Assembly (NCBI RefSeq): GCF_037975245.1
Contig: NC_092567.1
Span: 10,571,376 to 10,635,375 of the forward strand
Direction of reading: 5' to 3'
DNA: 64,000 nucleotides
Origin: Apostichopus japonicus
Taxonomy: Eukaryota; Echinodermata; Holothuroidea; Aspidochirotida; Stichopodidae
Shown: positions 1-12,599 of the stretch, one piece after another
Layout: each line of letters begins with the position of its first letter
How positions within the stretch are numbered: the stretch's first letter is position 1
Notes under the pieces: generated by a model
What the model was told of the DNA's origin: nothing
The model's input: only the letters and a program-made list of their open reading frames with translations
The model's database searches: none
Translations under genes and position numbers: made by a program

Positions 1-1637
1 GGTTAGTATCTCATCGATGGTATGATGGTTAGTATCTCATCAATGCCATGATTGTTAGTATCTCATCGATGGTATGATGGTTAGTATCTCATCAATGCCA
101 TGATGGTTAGTATCTCATCGATGGTATGATGGTTAGTATCTCATCAATGCCATGATGGTTAGTATCTCATCGATGGTATGATGGTTAGTATCTCATCAAT
201 CCCATGATGGTTAGTATCTCACCAATGCCATGATGGTTAGTATCTCACCAATGCCATGATGGTTAGTGTCTCATCAATGCCATGATGGTTAGTATCTCAT
301 CGATGGTATGATGGTTAGTATCTCATCGATGGTATCATGGTTAGTATCTCATCGATCCCATGATGGTTAGTATCTCATCAATGCCATGATGGTTAGTATC
401 TCATCGACGCCATGATGGTTAGTATCTCATCGATGGTAGGATGGTTAGTATCTCATCAATGCCATGATGGTTAATATCTCATCGATGGTATGATGGTTAG
501 TATCTCATCGATGCTATGATGGTTAATATCTCATCGATGGTATGATGGTTAGTATCTCATCGATGCTATGATGGTTAATATCTCATCGATGGTATGATGG
601 TTAGTATCTCATCGATGGTATGATGGTTAATATCTCATCGATGGTATGATAGTTAGTATCTCATCAATGCCATGATTGTTAGTATCTCATCGATGGTATG
701 ATGGCTAGTATCCCATCAATGCCATGATGGTTAGTATCTCATCGATGGTATGATGGTTAGTATCTCATCAATGCCATGATGGTTAGTATCTCATCGATGG
801 TATGATGGTTAGTATCTCATCAATCCCATAATGGTTAGTATCTCAGCAATGCCATGATGGTTCGTATCTCACCAATGCCATGATTGTTGGTATCTCATCA
901 ATGCCATGATGGTTAGTATCTCATCGATGGTATCATGGTTAGTATCTCATCAATGCCATAATGGTTAGTATCTCATCGATGGTATGATGGTTAGTATCTC
1001 ATCAATGCTATGATGGTTAGTATCTCATCGATGGTAGGATGGTTAGTATCTCATCAATGCCATGATGGTTAGTATCTCATCGATGGTATGATGGTTAGTA
1101 TCTCATCGATGCTATGATGGTTAATATCTCATCGATGCTATGAGGGTTAGTATATCATCGATGCTATGGTGGTGAGTATCTCATCGATGCTATGATGGTT
1201 AATATCTCATCAATGCCATGATGGTTAGTATCTCATCAATGCCATGATGGTTAGTATCTCATCAATGCCATGATGGTTAGTATCTCATCGATGGTATGAT
1301 GGTTAGTATCTCATCGATGTTATGATGGTAAGTATCTCATCTATGCTATGATGGTTAGTACCTCATCGGTGCCATGATGGTTAGTATCTCATCGATCCCA
1401 TGATGGTTAGTATCTCATCGATGTTATGATGGTTAGTATCTCATCTATGCTATGATGGTTAGTACCTCATCGGTGCCATGATGGTTAGTATCTCATCGAT
1501 GCTATGGTGGTTAGTATCTCATCGATGCTATGATGGTTAGTATCTCATCGATGCCATGATGGTTAGTATCTCATCGATGCTATGATGGTTGGTATGTCAT
1601 CGATACTATGAGGGTTAGTATCTCACCAGTGCCATAG
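1..1637. repeat. 26-bp minisatellite array (about 63 units)
   Basis: The whole stretch is a tandem repeat with a 26-bp unit starting GGTTAGTATCTCATC. Unit starts checked at 27, 53, 547 and 1561 all fall at multiples of 26 plus one, so I see no insertion or deletion over some 60 units. Two sub-types, one ending GATGGTATGAT and one ending AATGCCATGAT, alternate in the first part, giving a 52-bp higher-order period that breaks down toward the end. The array begins at the window edge and so probably continues upstream. No open frame of note crosses it. Confidence 0.97.
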
Positions 1638-2610
1638 CAAATAGGTGTGATGCTATTGTTACACACTTGCTGATGATTTTTTGTAGTTCTTACATATTTC
1701 CATTTACTTTTATGGGACGGCAAAATAATGTGTTTCTTTTACAATTTGAAATGCATCACGGACATTGACCTTATATGCACCTGCAACCTCTTTAGGTAAA
1801 CTAGACACGCGTCTCTTTCAAGGTCAAAACAATGAACTGGTATATAAGGAAAAACAAAGCAATTTGTTGTAAGTGGATGTGCAGCAATAACAGTAAAACT
1901 GTTCGGTACATCCCTCTGAATTAAGTGAAAGTTTCACCAGAATGTTGCTCAGCTGTTTATAAGATCATATAACAGAAATGGAAATGCTGGTTGTAATGTC
2001 GTAAAACTCATGGAACATTTTAGAAATGTACTAACAATTGTAATAACAATGTTGATATTTTATTGAAACTCGCGGAGAACATCAATCAGAGTCTTATATA
2101 AATTATCTTGTTTCTTAAGTTATACAATGATAACCATCATAAAGGGAATCCAAACAAACCACGTCTTCACCAGTTAACGTGTACATGAGATTAATATATC
2201 CGACCGACTAGACATGCATGCCAAATGTTCCGTAACGATGGCGGGGTTTGGGTAGATGCAGACTTTCCGATTGGAGAGGAGCGTGCGTGTCCCTCGTAAT
2301 TACGCCACTGAGATTTTCCAATTAGACAAGTCAACTAATTCAATTAATAGTAGTTGGTAGTATATTAATAAAACAGATATTACAAATACATCAACATAAC
2401 AAAAGTTTACATTTTTGACAAACAATCAAATGTACAAACCGTATTTTTTTTTTGTAATTCAAAATAATGTGTTTGATGCACCTTAAATTTGACATTTCTA
2501 ATGCATTGTAATGTAAAAGTACTAAATAATGTTAAACAGTTGCTAGAGTCAAGAGTAATCCGATAGTATTCTTGTTTTAAAATAATACCCACGATGAAAA
2601 TAACCATATG
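1638..2610. other. Unique-looking AT-rich sequence, no gene seen
   Basis: This stretch follows the minisatellite. It contains no open frame with protein-like composition, no recognisable exon and no RNA gene that I can support. Confidence 0.5.
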
Positions 2611-2917
2611 CAGCCGCGTAGCGAGGAATATGCCTAGGGAAGGGCGAACCTGTAAGGAAATTATCAGAGTCGTAGATTCGGCGTTGGATACTATCTAAGC
2701 GTAGCGCCACGATGAGTTGGCGCGAAGCGTACAAACAATTTTGTCCGAAAGTGCCTCTAAGGTCGCTGGAAATGTCACTTCCCAGGCCAAGCTTGCAAGT
2801 TTCATCTAAGCATTTTCTATTTGAAATTACTAGCGATATCATAAAAACGTAAAAACAAATATGCTCAAGGGGTGGTCGCCCCCTTCGTCCCCCCCCCCCC
2901 CCTTGGCTACGCGCCTG
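2611..2917. mobile_element. Short non-autonomous DNA transposon (hAT-like termini)
   Basis: The left end reads CAGCCGCGTAGCGAGG and the right end, reverse-complemented, reads CAGGCGCGTAGCCAAGG, a short imperfect terminal inverted repeat. Inside, on the reverse strand, is the GCGCCA...TGGCGC hairpin core (2704-2723) that recurs in seven other places in this window. A poly-C run lies just inside the right end. No clear target duplication is visible. The open frames crossing it in both directions are repeat translations, not genes. Confidence 0.7.
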
Positions 2918-5112
2918 TACATATATCAATATACCACTAGTTTTAGACATATGTCAATATTAACTCGGATGGTTTTGAACAATTCAGAACCAATTCAAGA
3001 GCAAAATCCTACATCCACCCAACGTCAATTTAGAGTGAGATGTTTGCACTTTGGTTTTGATTTCGGTGCATTTTGCAAATCGCATTCTATGATTAAGCAT
3101 GCATGGTTAGTAGAGATTGAAAAAAAAGGAAGATTCTTTTTATTTTTATTTTTATTAACACATTTATTAATCTCAAATTATAGGGACCAAATTACTGAGA
3201 AAATTACCTAAGAGGGGGTAGTAGAAGGTCTGGGGGAAGGTCCCCGAATTTGTGTTTAAAATGACTGGATGTTGTTAAGAATATCACGAGATATATTAAC
3301 ACTGGAAAATAAGATTAATAAAACGAAAGGTGCACCTCTGGTAGGCAAACACAACTTTGGTATCAATGAAAAGAAATGTTAAAATATGCAAATAAATTTG
3401 TTCAACTACAGTACGGTGATTAAAAAACAAAACAATTTTACAATGTATGGAGTTGCGAAACTTACCCCATTTGAAGTGTATAATGATATATGTAGCCTTG
3501 TAACCAGTGGCTGATCAAGAATGTCAGGACAGAAAAGGGTGATTCTCGATTTCACAAAAAACTTGTCATAAGTTGGAAATTAACATTCTTTTATCTTGGG
3601 ATCTCCTGCTTTAAAGCAGCATTTTGCATTTGCGTCGGCGCTTTCCACATGTTTGACATGTCTATCGAGTTTTTACATATAATATATCACACAATACAAC
3701 AGCAAACAAAGATATAGCCAACATTTTCTTCTGCCAACAGCGTAAATTGGAGAGTAATTAGGGACTTCTGCGAATAATGAGAAAAATGTCTTCCGACAAA
3801 TTCCCACAGTTCGCCCACACCCACTAGTTTGAATTTAACCAAATCAGTGAGTAGCTAATATGAGCCGTTGCTAAAAATAGATTCAAAAAGTTGCGTTGGT
3901 ACCATGCACTGCCATAGACAATGTATATGAAATATACCATGGTGTTAGTTTACGTATTGGTCAATGACGTTCAAACTTTAAACGTATAGGGGCGAGGTTT
4001 ATTGCGCTCCTAACGGAAAGTATCTTCGAGAAAACCGACGTTGAAAATTGTAAATGTTTCGACTTTTATGCCACCCTTTGAATTAAGGTTTGAATAGTTA
4101 GTTATCTATGTCGTTATAAAACCATAAAACCATATGAAAGGACGCAAAAAGGTGCTTTAAAATGTACACTTCCGAAAGAAACTGGTATATTATAGAAGTA
4201 TGGTAGCAATAGCCTACTTATGCTGAGAGGAAGTCACATGACCAATTTATGTGTAGGTTAGTTCTTAGCTTTGTGTTATCAATCTTTGTTTCACATACCA
4301 AAGAGACCTTCGGGGGAGGGGGGTGGGCGGATGAGCTGAGTGAAGTGGCCATTAAGGGGACTGGAGCACAACGCCCTAGTTTCTAATAAATGTCATGGGG
4401 TGTATTTTGCCACGGCTCCGTCTTGTCAACGATTTTCCTATAGGGGTGGTACCCATAGGGTAACACATAGAGGCCTCAAAGTGCTTACTTATCATCCAAT
4501 CATTTGTCCTCGAAAATAAAATATACAACAATAAAAAATCAAGGAAAGTGTGTGTGTGTGGGGCGGGGGTGTGTGTGGTATCCAAGGCCGCTCAGTATTG
4601 ACCCTATGGTTTTGCAGAAGGGTCTTAGATTTGGCAGTTGGTGGGGTGTTAGTTCTGCAGTGTGTCTTCGATCTTAGTTTTGTAGACACACGTAACAACC
4701 TGTTTTCTTTAACTCACAGTTTCATTCTGCAAATTACTTTTGAACATCGTGAAATAAATTGTAATTCATTGATCAATCATCCTTAATGTCGGAAGAATGT
4801 CATAGTTTGGTCAATATTTCTTACGAGAGATATTTCTAATTCGGAGTAGCCTGCGTTTTAGCTCAAATATATAGGTTAATAATATGATTAGTACAGCTAC
4901 CAGCCTATCGTAGTTGGAGTAGCAATGTAGCATAACTAAACTTCAGGCTAGACATACTAAAAGAGAGGATGAAATGTCGACAAAACAAAAATTCGCTGAA
5001 ACAGAAAATAAAAGTTGTAAAAAAAAATATTGGCAAAAAGGGAATAAAATCGCAGAAATGAATAACTTGATACTCCTGAAACAAGTTAAGACATCTAGAT
5101 ATGTTGTTACAA
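2918..5112. other. No gene recognised
   Basis: AT-rich sequence with short open frames only. A GT-rich run lies around 4549-4578. I see no exon with good splice signals and no repeat shared with other parts of the window. Confidence 0.4.
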
Positions 5113-6110
5113 CCACATGACGTCATGCGACTTATACTGAAGCCACCCATCCAACTGGTGGCGTTTGGCTTGTACTGCAAGAAGTACCGGTGGGTAATAC
5201 AAACACTTCGTCTTTGACATAACTAAAGTGATAAAGTAGACATATATCACTCGAAATGGTGATATCGTGTGCCGCACTTGGGTGCCAAAATCGTGAAAAA
5301 TGTAGCAGTGGGCTTTAGTTTCACAGGTAATTCTTAGGTAGCGATAATAGAAGCAAATACATAGGAATATAATTATTTTACTAGTGTCGTCTGCCCAGCT
5401 GCTGTATTGTAATTCCATGGACCCTGGATATAGTTAGCCTAGGCCCCTACACCGGCGTGACTGTCCTTTCGGATGCGATATAACTAAAGCCTGTTGACAA
5501 AAATAATCATCACCTCATTTTACTTAAAAGCGTATCCTTAACGATAGATCCAAATTCCAGAATGAGATGGAATGACGGTTATGATGTCATGGGCTTATCA
5601 CTAACATTTCAATACTAGGAAATAGGCTTAGCCTAACTTAGGCCTATGCAGAAGGAGGGGTGTGGAGTGGTGGGGTAGGGAGGGTTACATTTTCACGGCA
5701 CTTTTAAGGGACAACTATGAGAATATCTGAGTGGAGCACTGAAATAACACGAGCACGTAAAATGTTTGCCATGTGCCTCTCAGATACAGGAAATGACACT
5801 TTCCAGACATCAAAAGTTGCACAAAACACTCCACATATTCGAGTCATTAGAGGCGAAGAAAGGTTTCAAAGTTGGTTCTTCAGTCAGGTGTATAGTACTT
5901 ACCACTCTGGTCGCCATAACAGGTCTCTGTTTGTGAAAGTACACCTACTCTTTCACAAAAACGGGTAAATTAAATTCATATTTCAAAGTCGATTGCACAA
6001 TGTATGTACGCAGACGTACCAATGATCTGTTTTTTTGCCGTACAATGCAAAGCGCCCTCACTATTTCCAAGGCTTAAAGTTGAAAAAAAGTTGAAGGATT
6101 ACAGTCTTGT
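5113..6110. repeat. Dispersed duplicated segment (partner at ~55,060-56,100)
   Basis: From the GTCATGCGAC box near 5120 this segment matches about 55,062 onward for roughly 1 kb in the same orientation, with scattered substitutions and small indels. Shared landmarks include ACTCGAAATGGTGATATCG and the AAAGCGCCCTC box. It runs into the start of the large tandem duplication, so part of it exists three times (5.9, 18.2 and 55.9 kb). The short open frames inside are not conserved between copies, so I do not call them genes. Confidence 0.85.
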
Positions 6111-6438
6111 ATGAGGCTAATGCCTCCTCACACGACTTTACAACTTAACCCCTGGTCATTGGTAACTTGTCACACCTACACACCAAAGTGTGCACAATTC
6201 AATCAATCTCTCCTGGGGCACCACAGTGACTTCCCATAGGGTGCAGCCACAAACCGGCGCACGCAACTATATTTACAAGTTACCTCGCAGGTCCCCATTT
6301 ATACACCTGGGTGAAGAGAGGCAATGGAGATAAAGCGCCTTGCCCAAAGGACACAACGCAATGATCTGGCCAGGGCTCGAACCTGTAATCCTTAGATCAC
6401 AAGTCCACTGCCTTAATCACTTGACCACAACGCCCTCC
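6076..6438 (-). mobile_element. tRNA-derived SINE
   Basis: On the reverse strand the sequence begins GGAGGGCGTTGTGGTCAAG and carries a box-B-like CAGGTTCGAGCCC, followed by a body with CTTTGGGCAAGGCGCTTTAT and TGTATAAATGGGG, a pattern familiar from tRNA-headed SINEs of marine deuterostomes and molluscs. Copy B of the duplication is empty here (near 18,383), which supports an insertion of about 362 bp. The target duplication is short or eroded. The forward open frame from 6340 is a translation of the SINE. Confidence 0.75.
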
Positions 6439-7582
6439 TTCACTGATATACACACGGCGATGCACTGTGTCAGCATTCGTCCTAGCTTAATGTCTATGCA
6501 TCTCAATCACATTGTAATGCGTCACGTGATATAACACATGTACAGCTAAAGTACATGTCGTACATCGTACATCTCTTGGTTTTCCATTAATACATCAAAG
6601 AGATGTACCGCTGAACATGAAAATCGGTAAACATGCATCTCTGTGTTACAGTTTTCTTTCATTTAATTATTTAGAACAGCGAAAATCATCTTGGTTAATT
6701 TTTCATCATTTGTTTTTTTCAAGACTATTGTTTAGCGAATAAATTCCTACAAAATCATGACGTTTGGGGTTAATTTTGAATTTGATTTTTGTTGTTGTTA
6801 TCTTGCAACAACAGTGTCGCGTTGTAAATAGACTGTTTTAAAAAAGAGAAATGTTAAGAACGGCACAATTCAATTATATATATTAGCGTCGATGTATAAA
6901 ATGTTTCCTCAACAGTGCTACTATGATACTAAACTGATCTAAAACGATACGTGATTTGTTTGCACCCAATATAGTTATCCAAAGCATTTTAAACAATATC
7001 GCGATTTTTCAGAATAAAACCACATTTTTGTACACAATTTACGTTATGACTTACTGATTTTGTTGACATCCAAATGGACATTATATATATAATAATGTTA
7101 GCCTGGTTGGAGTCATATTATATCGTTGAAATTTCGTTGAAATACTTAGGGTGTTTTTTATCTTCAATAAATTGTATTTGTAATTGCCTATTAATTTGTT
7201 GGAAAAAGTAATGTAAAAATTAAGAACCTGTTGTCGGGACGGGTGTTATTTTAGAAGGAAATTCAAAAAGGGATGTCAAATATATAAACTCTTAGAAGAG
7301 AGGGGTAGAGTTGGTGGTATCAGGAGAGAGTTGTAGGGTGAAGTACTTCATTCAGTGACAATTGAAGAAAGAGCCATTGATATGAATAGGTTATTACTTA
7401 AATATGACTACTTGCCTGTTTATATTATACATGTTATTTGTTTTTTGGGGAGGGGGGTGGGAGGTAAGGGAGGTGTGAAATAGTTAAAAAAATTTAGAAT
7501 GTTAAAGAAAGAAAATGTATTAAATGGTGGACGGCATTCAGATAGTGTTGTCATTGGTGGGGGTATAGGAAGGTAGTAGGGA

Positions 7583-8105
7583 GTTAAGTAGTCACGCGAT
7601 ATCAATTAAAGAAAGTATGATACATTCAGCTGATTATATGAATATGACTGATTATATGACTACCTGTATATTAATTATTATTATGCATATTAATTAATTA
7701 TTATATGAATATGACTGATTATATGAATATGACTACCTGTATATTAATATTACATGTGTAGGGTTTGTGGTAGTGTGAAATAGACATACAATGTCAAACA
7801 ACGTAAATATATGAAATATGACAAACGTTAACTATTTAATCGTCACAATCTATCAGTCTAAACTACTAACGATGATATAGAGTCAAGTAGTCACGTGATA
7901 TAAATTAAAGAAAGTATACAATAGATACATTCAGCTGATTAAATAAATATGACTACTTGTCTATATTAGATGTGTAGGGTTTGTGGTAGTGTGAAATAGA
8001 CATACAATGTCAACGTAAATGTCTGATATATGGAAACCGTTAAATATTTAATCGTCACAATCTATCAGTCTAAACTACTAACGATGATATAGTATCAATC
8101 GTATA
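7583..8105. repeat. Short tandem duplication inside copy A
   Basis: A segment starting AAGTAGTCACG and containing TCAGCTGATTA, GTGGTAGTGTGAAATAGACA and TACTAACGATGATATAG is present twice, with extra TATGAATATGACTGAT micro-repeats in the first unit. Copy B has the same arrangement with a cleaner ~216-bp period, so the tandem duplication predates the 12-kb duplication. Confidence 0.75.
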
Positions 8106-8465
8106 CATTATGAACGATACGCAGATGTTAATAAGAATATTAAACATTTTGTTTTTGTAGTATTTTGCTTTTCTATATCCAAATAAGTACACAAATTGTT
8201 TTACGTCATATTATTATTTATTTTTTTATATGAATTAATGGATTGATTTCATCTTTTAAATTCTAAAATATAATTAAAACTATTTATATTTTCGACAAAA
8301 AATAATTGTCCCTGATTAATTTTGGAAATGTTTCTAATCATCATAATCATTTTTTCCCGGCTACGAAGACCTTTTAATTTGACCCCCCCAAAAAAGAAGG
8401 AAAATCATTAATCTTTATAATCTAATCCTTTAATGAAGAAATTGTGATATGATGAACTTGGACAG

Positions 8466-8554
8466 ATGTGCATCTACTGAAATTACGTCAACGGTTATCC
8501 TTCAAATAATAGGTCCCCAGAAAAGAAAAGAAAAATACACGGTTGGCCACGTAT
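8466..8554 (+). CDS. Exon-like block, copy A (unrecognised)
   Basis: Between an AG acceptor (TTGGACAG) and a strong donor (GTAT|GTAAGT) lies an 89-bp open block of exactly the same length in both duplicates, with no indels. It encodes a peptide ending KRKEKYTVGHV with hydrophobic-alternating segments such as TSTVILQIIG. The pattern is faintly like the first strands of a netrin-like/TIMP domain, but that is a guess from composition, not an identification. The polypyrimidine tract is weak. It could be non-coding sequence open by chance. Confidence 0.25.
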
Positions 8555-8740
8555 GTAAGTTGGAACGTGCATCTAATTATGTTACTGGACATCACCATTA
8601 TATGTTAGTATTATTACTTTTGTCATTATTATTCAAACCATTTAAGAAATGAAAAAGACCATAGTCATCGCCTGGCACACTGTTTGCCAATGCAAAGATT
8701 CAGTTAAAATGTTTAGCATTATCGTGGAGTGAATCTATAG

Positions 8741-8882
8741 TATTGCAAAACAAATGTGTACCAATTTCATTTTCTTAATCGTATATATGCATTCCTGGTA
8801 TTGCAAATGTTCTTCAGACCGTTCCACTTGCAAGAAATATAGCTACGATAAGCAAATAGGATGCACTGTGGACGCTGCTTGA
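8741..8882 (+). CDS. Exon-like block with stop, Cys-rich end, copy A
   Basis: After a CTATAG acceptor the frame is open to a TGA in both duplicates, 142 bp each without indels. In copy A an in-frame TGA lies just upstream of the acceptor (at 8729-8731), so only the spliced version is open. The encoded end is cysteine-rich: C-x-C-x6-C-x10-C, finishing in VDAA. Copies A and B differ at five amino-acid-changing and about one silent position in the last 32 codons. The phase does not fit direct splicing from the 8466 block. Function unknown. Confidence 0.25.
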
Positions 8883-9402
8883 CTAACAATATTTCAGTAA
8901 AAGTAGTGTTTTGTTAATTATTGGAGAAACAGAGAAATAAAACAAAAGGGTTGTTAGCATCCATTCAATTATCAATAAAAAATGTTAACTCAATCTGACA
9001 ATAGTAATCCGTTGGCCATGTTGGAACCAACCGTCAGAGAACTAATGAGTACAGGAAATCAGGTTCAATACACCGCCTGCAGGTTTGGAGGTAAAGCTAC
9101 GCTTCTAAGGCACGAGGTTCGAAACCGGTAAAGAAGGTCTTAATTCCACTGTTGCCAACTGCCACCTGTATCGAACAACACTAGTAAGCACGTCATACCC
9201 CAACAAGAATGTCATTTTCCGTGTTTAACACTTCCGATAACCACGCCATACTCCGTCCGAGAATGGTAATACTGCTTTTATGAATTGGTTGGATTCAAGC
9301 GCACAGTCTGTATATGACTACGAATGTTACCTTTATATCGATTGACCTTAAATTTCCGCCTTTTCTTTGAAATCGCGCTCAGACAGCACTTACGTAGCTA
9401 AA

Positions 9403-10387
9403 CAGGTGCGTATCCAGGGGGGGGGCGTTGGGGGCGCGCGCCCCCCGGGTAAGGAAAAGAGGAGAGAAAAAAAAAGAGAAGAAAAAAGGGAAAAGGAGGG
9501 GAAAAAAGAAAAGGAGGAGAGGAAGGAAGGGAAAAGAAAAAGAAAAAAGAGAGAAAAAGGAGAAAAGGAGGGAGTAGAAGATAGCCAAGACCTCGGGAAG
9601 AGAAAGATCCCTATTATATACACAGGGTAGCCAGTGACAGATCAAGGATTACGGAGGGGGTGTGCGCCTCACCCTACCCCTTACCCCGACAACTCCATTT
9701 TTGACGTTTCCGTTTTTCCTCTCTCACTAATGTACTTGAACTCGACCGAGTGGTCGGGGAACATAACGCATTTCGGGAAGGGGGCGACCGCCCCCCCCCC
9801 CCGAGCAAATTTCTTTATGACATCGCTAGTAATTTCAAAACAGACAATGCTTAGATGCAACTTACAAGGCCTGGGAAGTGTCATTTCCAGCGATTTGGGA
9901 GGCATTTTCGGCCAAAATTTTTCTTGTACGCTTCGCGCCAACTCATAGTTTGCCTACAGGCTTCGCCCTCCCTTGGCAATTACTCGCTACACGCCAGTTC
10001 GAATTTGTAAAGCAAAGAGCAGATATAACATCATATCAATGAGCATTGAAATGCATGTTCCACGATGAACAGCCTCAAAAACTGTCAATGTGTGTAGTCA
10101 AAGGCGTAGGAGCCAGATTGGATTTGGGGGCTGTAATGACTTGCCCGAAAAAAAGCCAAAATTTTTCAAAAAGGTTATGGATGGAAAAAACTTTTGGGAA
10201 ATACTTGGTTCTCAGGCAAAAGTGTACATCTGGTTGCTCATTTTCAAGCCCGAGAAGTGCCATTTCCGGTGATCTGGGGGGTATCAAAACCAGAAATTTT
10301 CTTGTACGCTCCGCGCCAACTGATGGTGGCGCTCCGCTTAGATAGTAATTCGCGCCCCCGGGTTAGAAAATCCTGGATACGCGCCTG
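9403..10387. mobile_element. 985-bp non-autonomous DNA transposon with 5-bp target duplication
   Basis: Termini are CAGGTGCGTATCCAGG and, inverted, CAGGCGCGTATCCAGG. The element is flanked by CTAAA on both sides (9398-9402 and 10388-10392), and copy B of the segmental duplication has the empty site with a single CTAAA near 22,713, so the boundaries are well supported. Inside are a purine-only A/G tract (~9449-9580), poly-G and poly-C runs, and two GCGCCA hairpin cores (9935, partly decayed, and 10313-10332). There is no transposase. The Lys/Glu-rich frame at 9367-9630 is a translation of the purine tract. Termini suggest hAT; the 5-bp duplication would fit a hAT5-type element (inference). Confidence 0.9.
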
Positions 10388-10497
10388 CTAAATGACTTCC
10401 TTCTCGAGAGTACGTAAACAATGTGATAAGACAAGAAGGGCAGCGTTCAGATTGACCTCAAAATGAAAGTATCTTTTAAGTATAGTTACATTACGTT

Positions 10498-10924
10498 TAT
10501 GGCAAGCCATGTGGGACAAACACCGCAATATATATCCGCGTATTAATTGGAATTTATACGCGTATTAATTGGAATATATACGCGTTTATATTATTAGCCA
10601 ATCATATGGCTTAAATATACCCGCATATTAATTCGAATATATACACGTATAAATTCGAATATATACACGTATTAATTCGAATATATACATGTATTAAATA
10701 AAATACATATGGGGATTAAATCCAATATATGCACGGATTAATTAGAATATACACGAAAAAACATTTCCGCTCTTGCTGTGTACATATACCAACGATATAT
10801 GTTTTGGCGGGCTCGCGAGATCGCTTCAAAAAGCGAAACTTTACACATGTAGGCTACAACACATGTATATTCCAATTAATACGCGGATATATTTTGCAGT
10901 GTTTGTCCCACATGGCTTGCCATA
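10498..10924. mobile_element. 427-bp MITE with ~24-bp internal repeats
   Basis: A long near-perfect terminal inverted repeat begins TATGGCAAGCCATGTGGGAC and continues into ACAAACAC and TATATCCGCGTATTAATTGG. TACGTT flanks both ends (10492-10497 and 10925-10930), and copy B has the empty site with one TACGTT (near 22,815). The left half contains several ~24-bp units built on ACGTATTAATTCGAATAT. No coding capacity. Confidence 0.92.
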
Positions 10925-12304
10925 TACGTTTATCAAATAACATCACGGACAATCAAAGGCTCACTGGCGTTAGAATAGCGACAAGATGTCACTTTCAGAT
11001 TTTGCATTTGGATAATTTACCTTAAGATCATTTTTGCTTAATCTGTTAAATTGTTGTCTGTTTAACTAATATGATTTTTATTCTTATTTTGATATCAAAA
11101 AAGCTAGATATTTTCGTTATAGAAAAGGATCGTCTGCGTTGAAATATAAAGCCAGCGACGTCCTCAGTTGCAGGTAAACATAAATCCTGAACCGTTGACA
11201 AAATGTATATCACACTGCGAGTATTAGTCGTAGAGGCAAAGCAAACTTTCATTACGTTTGGAAACTTCGACAGCACGTTATTGCAAGCCTAGGTTTGAGC
11301 GCCCACCTTTAAATGATATTTATCTCCTTAAAAATGTTTTGCACAAATCGTAAATGGTACCACAATCTGAAAATGCTGAAAGCAACGAACCCACAAAATC
11401 AACACAATTGCTACAATTATTGTTAGATTCGGGTATTCTACGACTGTACCAATGAGCTCGACTTAATAGATGTAAGTTTACTAAGTTATCTTGGTTTCTA
11501 TATTACTTTTATTTTGTTAAAAGTCGACTTGTAAATTGCTACCACGGCTATTCCTATCACGTGATTTTTAGTAAAACTAGAGGTCAGTTATGACTGCAGA
11601 CTCCAGGCTACATAACTGTGAATCTCTTTGGTCGCTTTACTGATGTACACTTGCAACAAAATATACTTTATCATTATAAAGAGGGATCTAACACAAACAT
11701 GTTACGAATTCAGTTCGTAGAAAGGCATGGTATCGTTTATTCAGCCTTGTGTAATGTAACTACTAATACAGAGAGTTTGGAGGTAAATCATCTTGATATT
11801 ATCATTACGGGTCGACTTAAAATCCTCCACAAAGAAAATATTCAGATTTAGACGTTGGCAGTATAAAAGTTTCCAGTTATTAACAAGGGTTGCAACTTTC
11901 GCAAATGTAATTCTCGTTAAGTTTAGCATTCCATATCATACCATACCTATATCATAGTACATACACAATTTTCTAAATTCTAATCACTACTGCATGCTTG
12001 TTCAAGTCCACGTCTTTGATTGTCTATTTTACAGGTTATACAATGTTGGTATACATACAGTTAGCTACTCGTTTGCTTATTCAAAACTGATCTCAAGATG
12101 GTCGGAATTGTCCGGTTTCTGTTATCGAAACTAATAGTGATTATATTGGGATACCGGATGAATAAAGGCAATTAAACATACTCAGTAAACGATGTGAACA
12201 TCCCATGTTGTTGTTTCAAGCTACACACTGCATTGCACACAATGGCGTATCCATTGAGCCCACAAAGGTTATACACTAGATCAGTCAGTGTGTATTGACT
12301 TGTA

Positions 12305-12308
<4 letters not shown>

Positions 12309-12339
<31 letters not shown>
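12309..12339. repeat. (TA)n microsatellite
   Basis: About 15 TA dinucleotides in a row, absent at the matching place in copy B, where only a short TTATAA remains near 24,020. Confidence 0.95.
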
Positions 12340-12342
<3 letters not shown>

Positions 12343-12410
12343 TATTTGTTAATAAATGGAAACTTCTCGAATCAGGAAACTATCTGTTCAGGGGTCGCAA
12401 TACTTTGATT

Positions 12411-12599
12411 CAACAGTAAGTAATGAAGACATGTTTTTTCATTCCATACTGTGTGTATATGTGAATTACATTGAACCACATCGTAACAGGGATAAGAATG
12501 ATAAACCGTTCCGCCATTTTATAATGTCAAATTGTAGAGTCTGGAGAGGTAAACGAAATAGTTCCAAGAGAGATAATCGGAGTAGAAGTAAGATTAATT
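12411..12599 (+). pseudogene. Frameshifted counterpart of the copy-B exon at 24,080
   Basis: The sequence aligns with the intact 165-bp block in copy B. After the shared CRVW codons copy A carries one extra base (GGAGAGGTAAACG against GGAAAGCAAACG), which shifts the frame before the donor. The acceptor side also differs, with extra bases around AACAGTAAGTAATGAAG. If the block is an exon in copy B, this copy is broken. Confidence 0.3.

Noticed and set aside
9100-9135. tRNA-like box B GGTTCGAAACC
   Set aside because: No matching A box or cloverleaf; copy B has GGATCGAAACC, so it is not conserved as a tRNA gene.
9367-9645. Lys/Glu-rich frame and Phe/Ser/Leu-rich reverse frames
   Set aside because: The purine-only tract of a non-autonomous transposon; the same tract recurs at 31,910-32,010.
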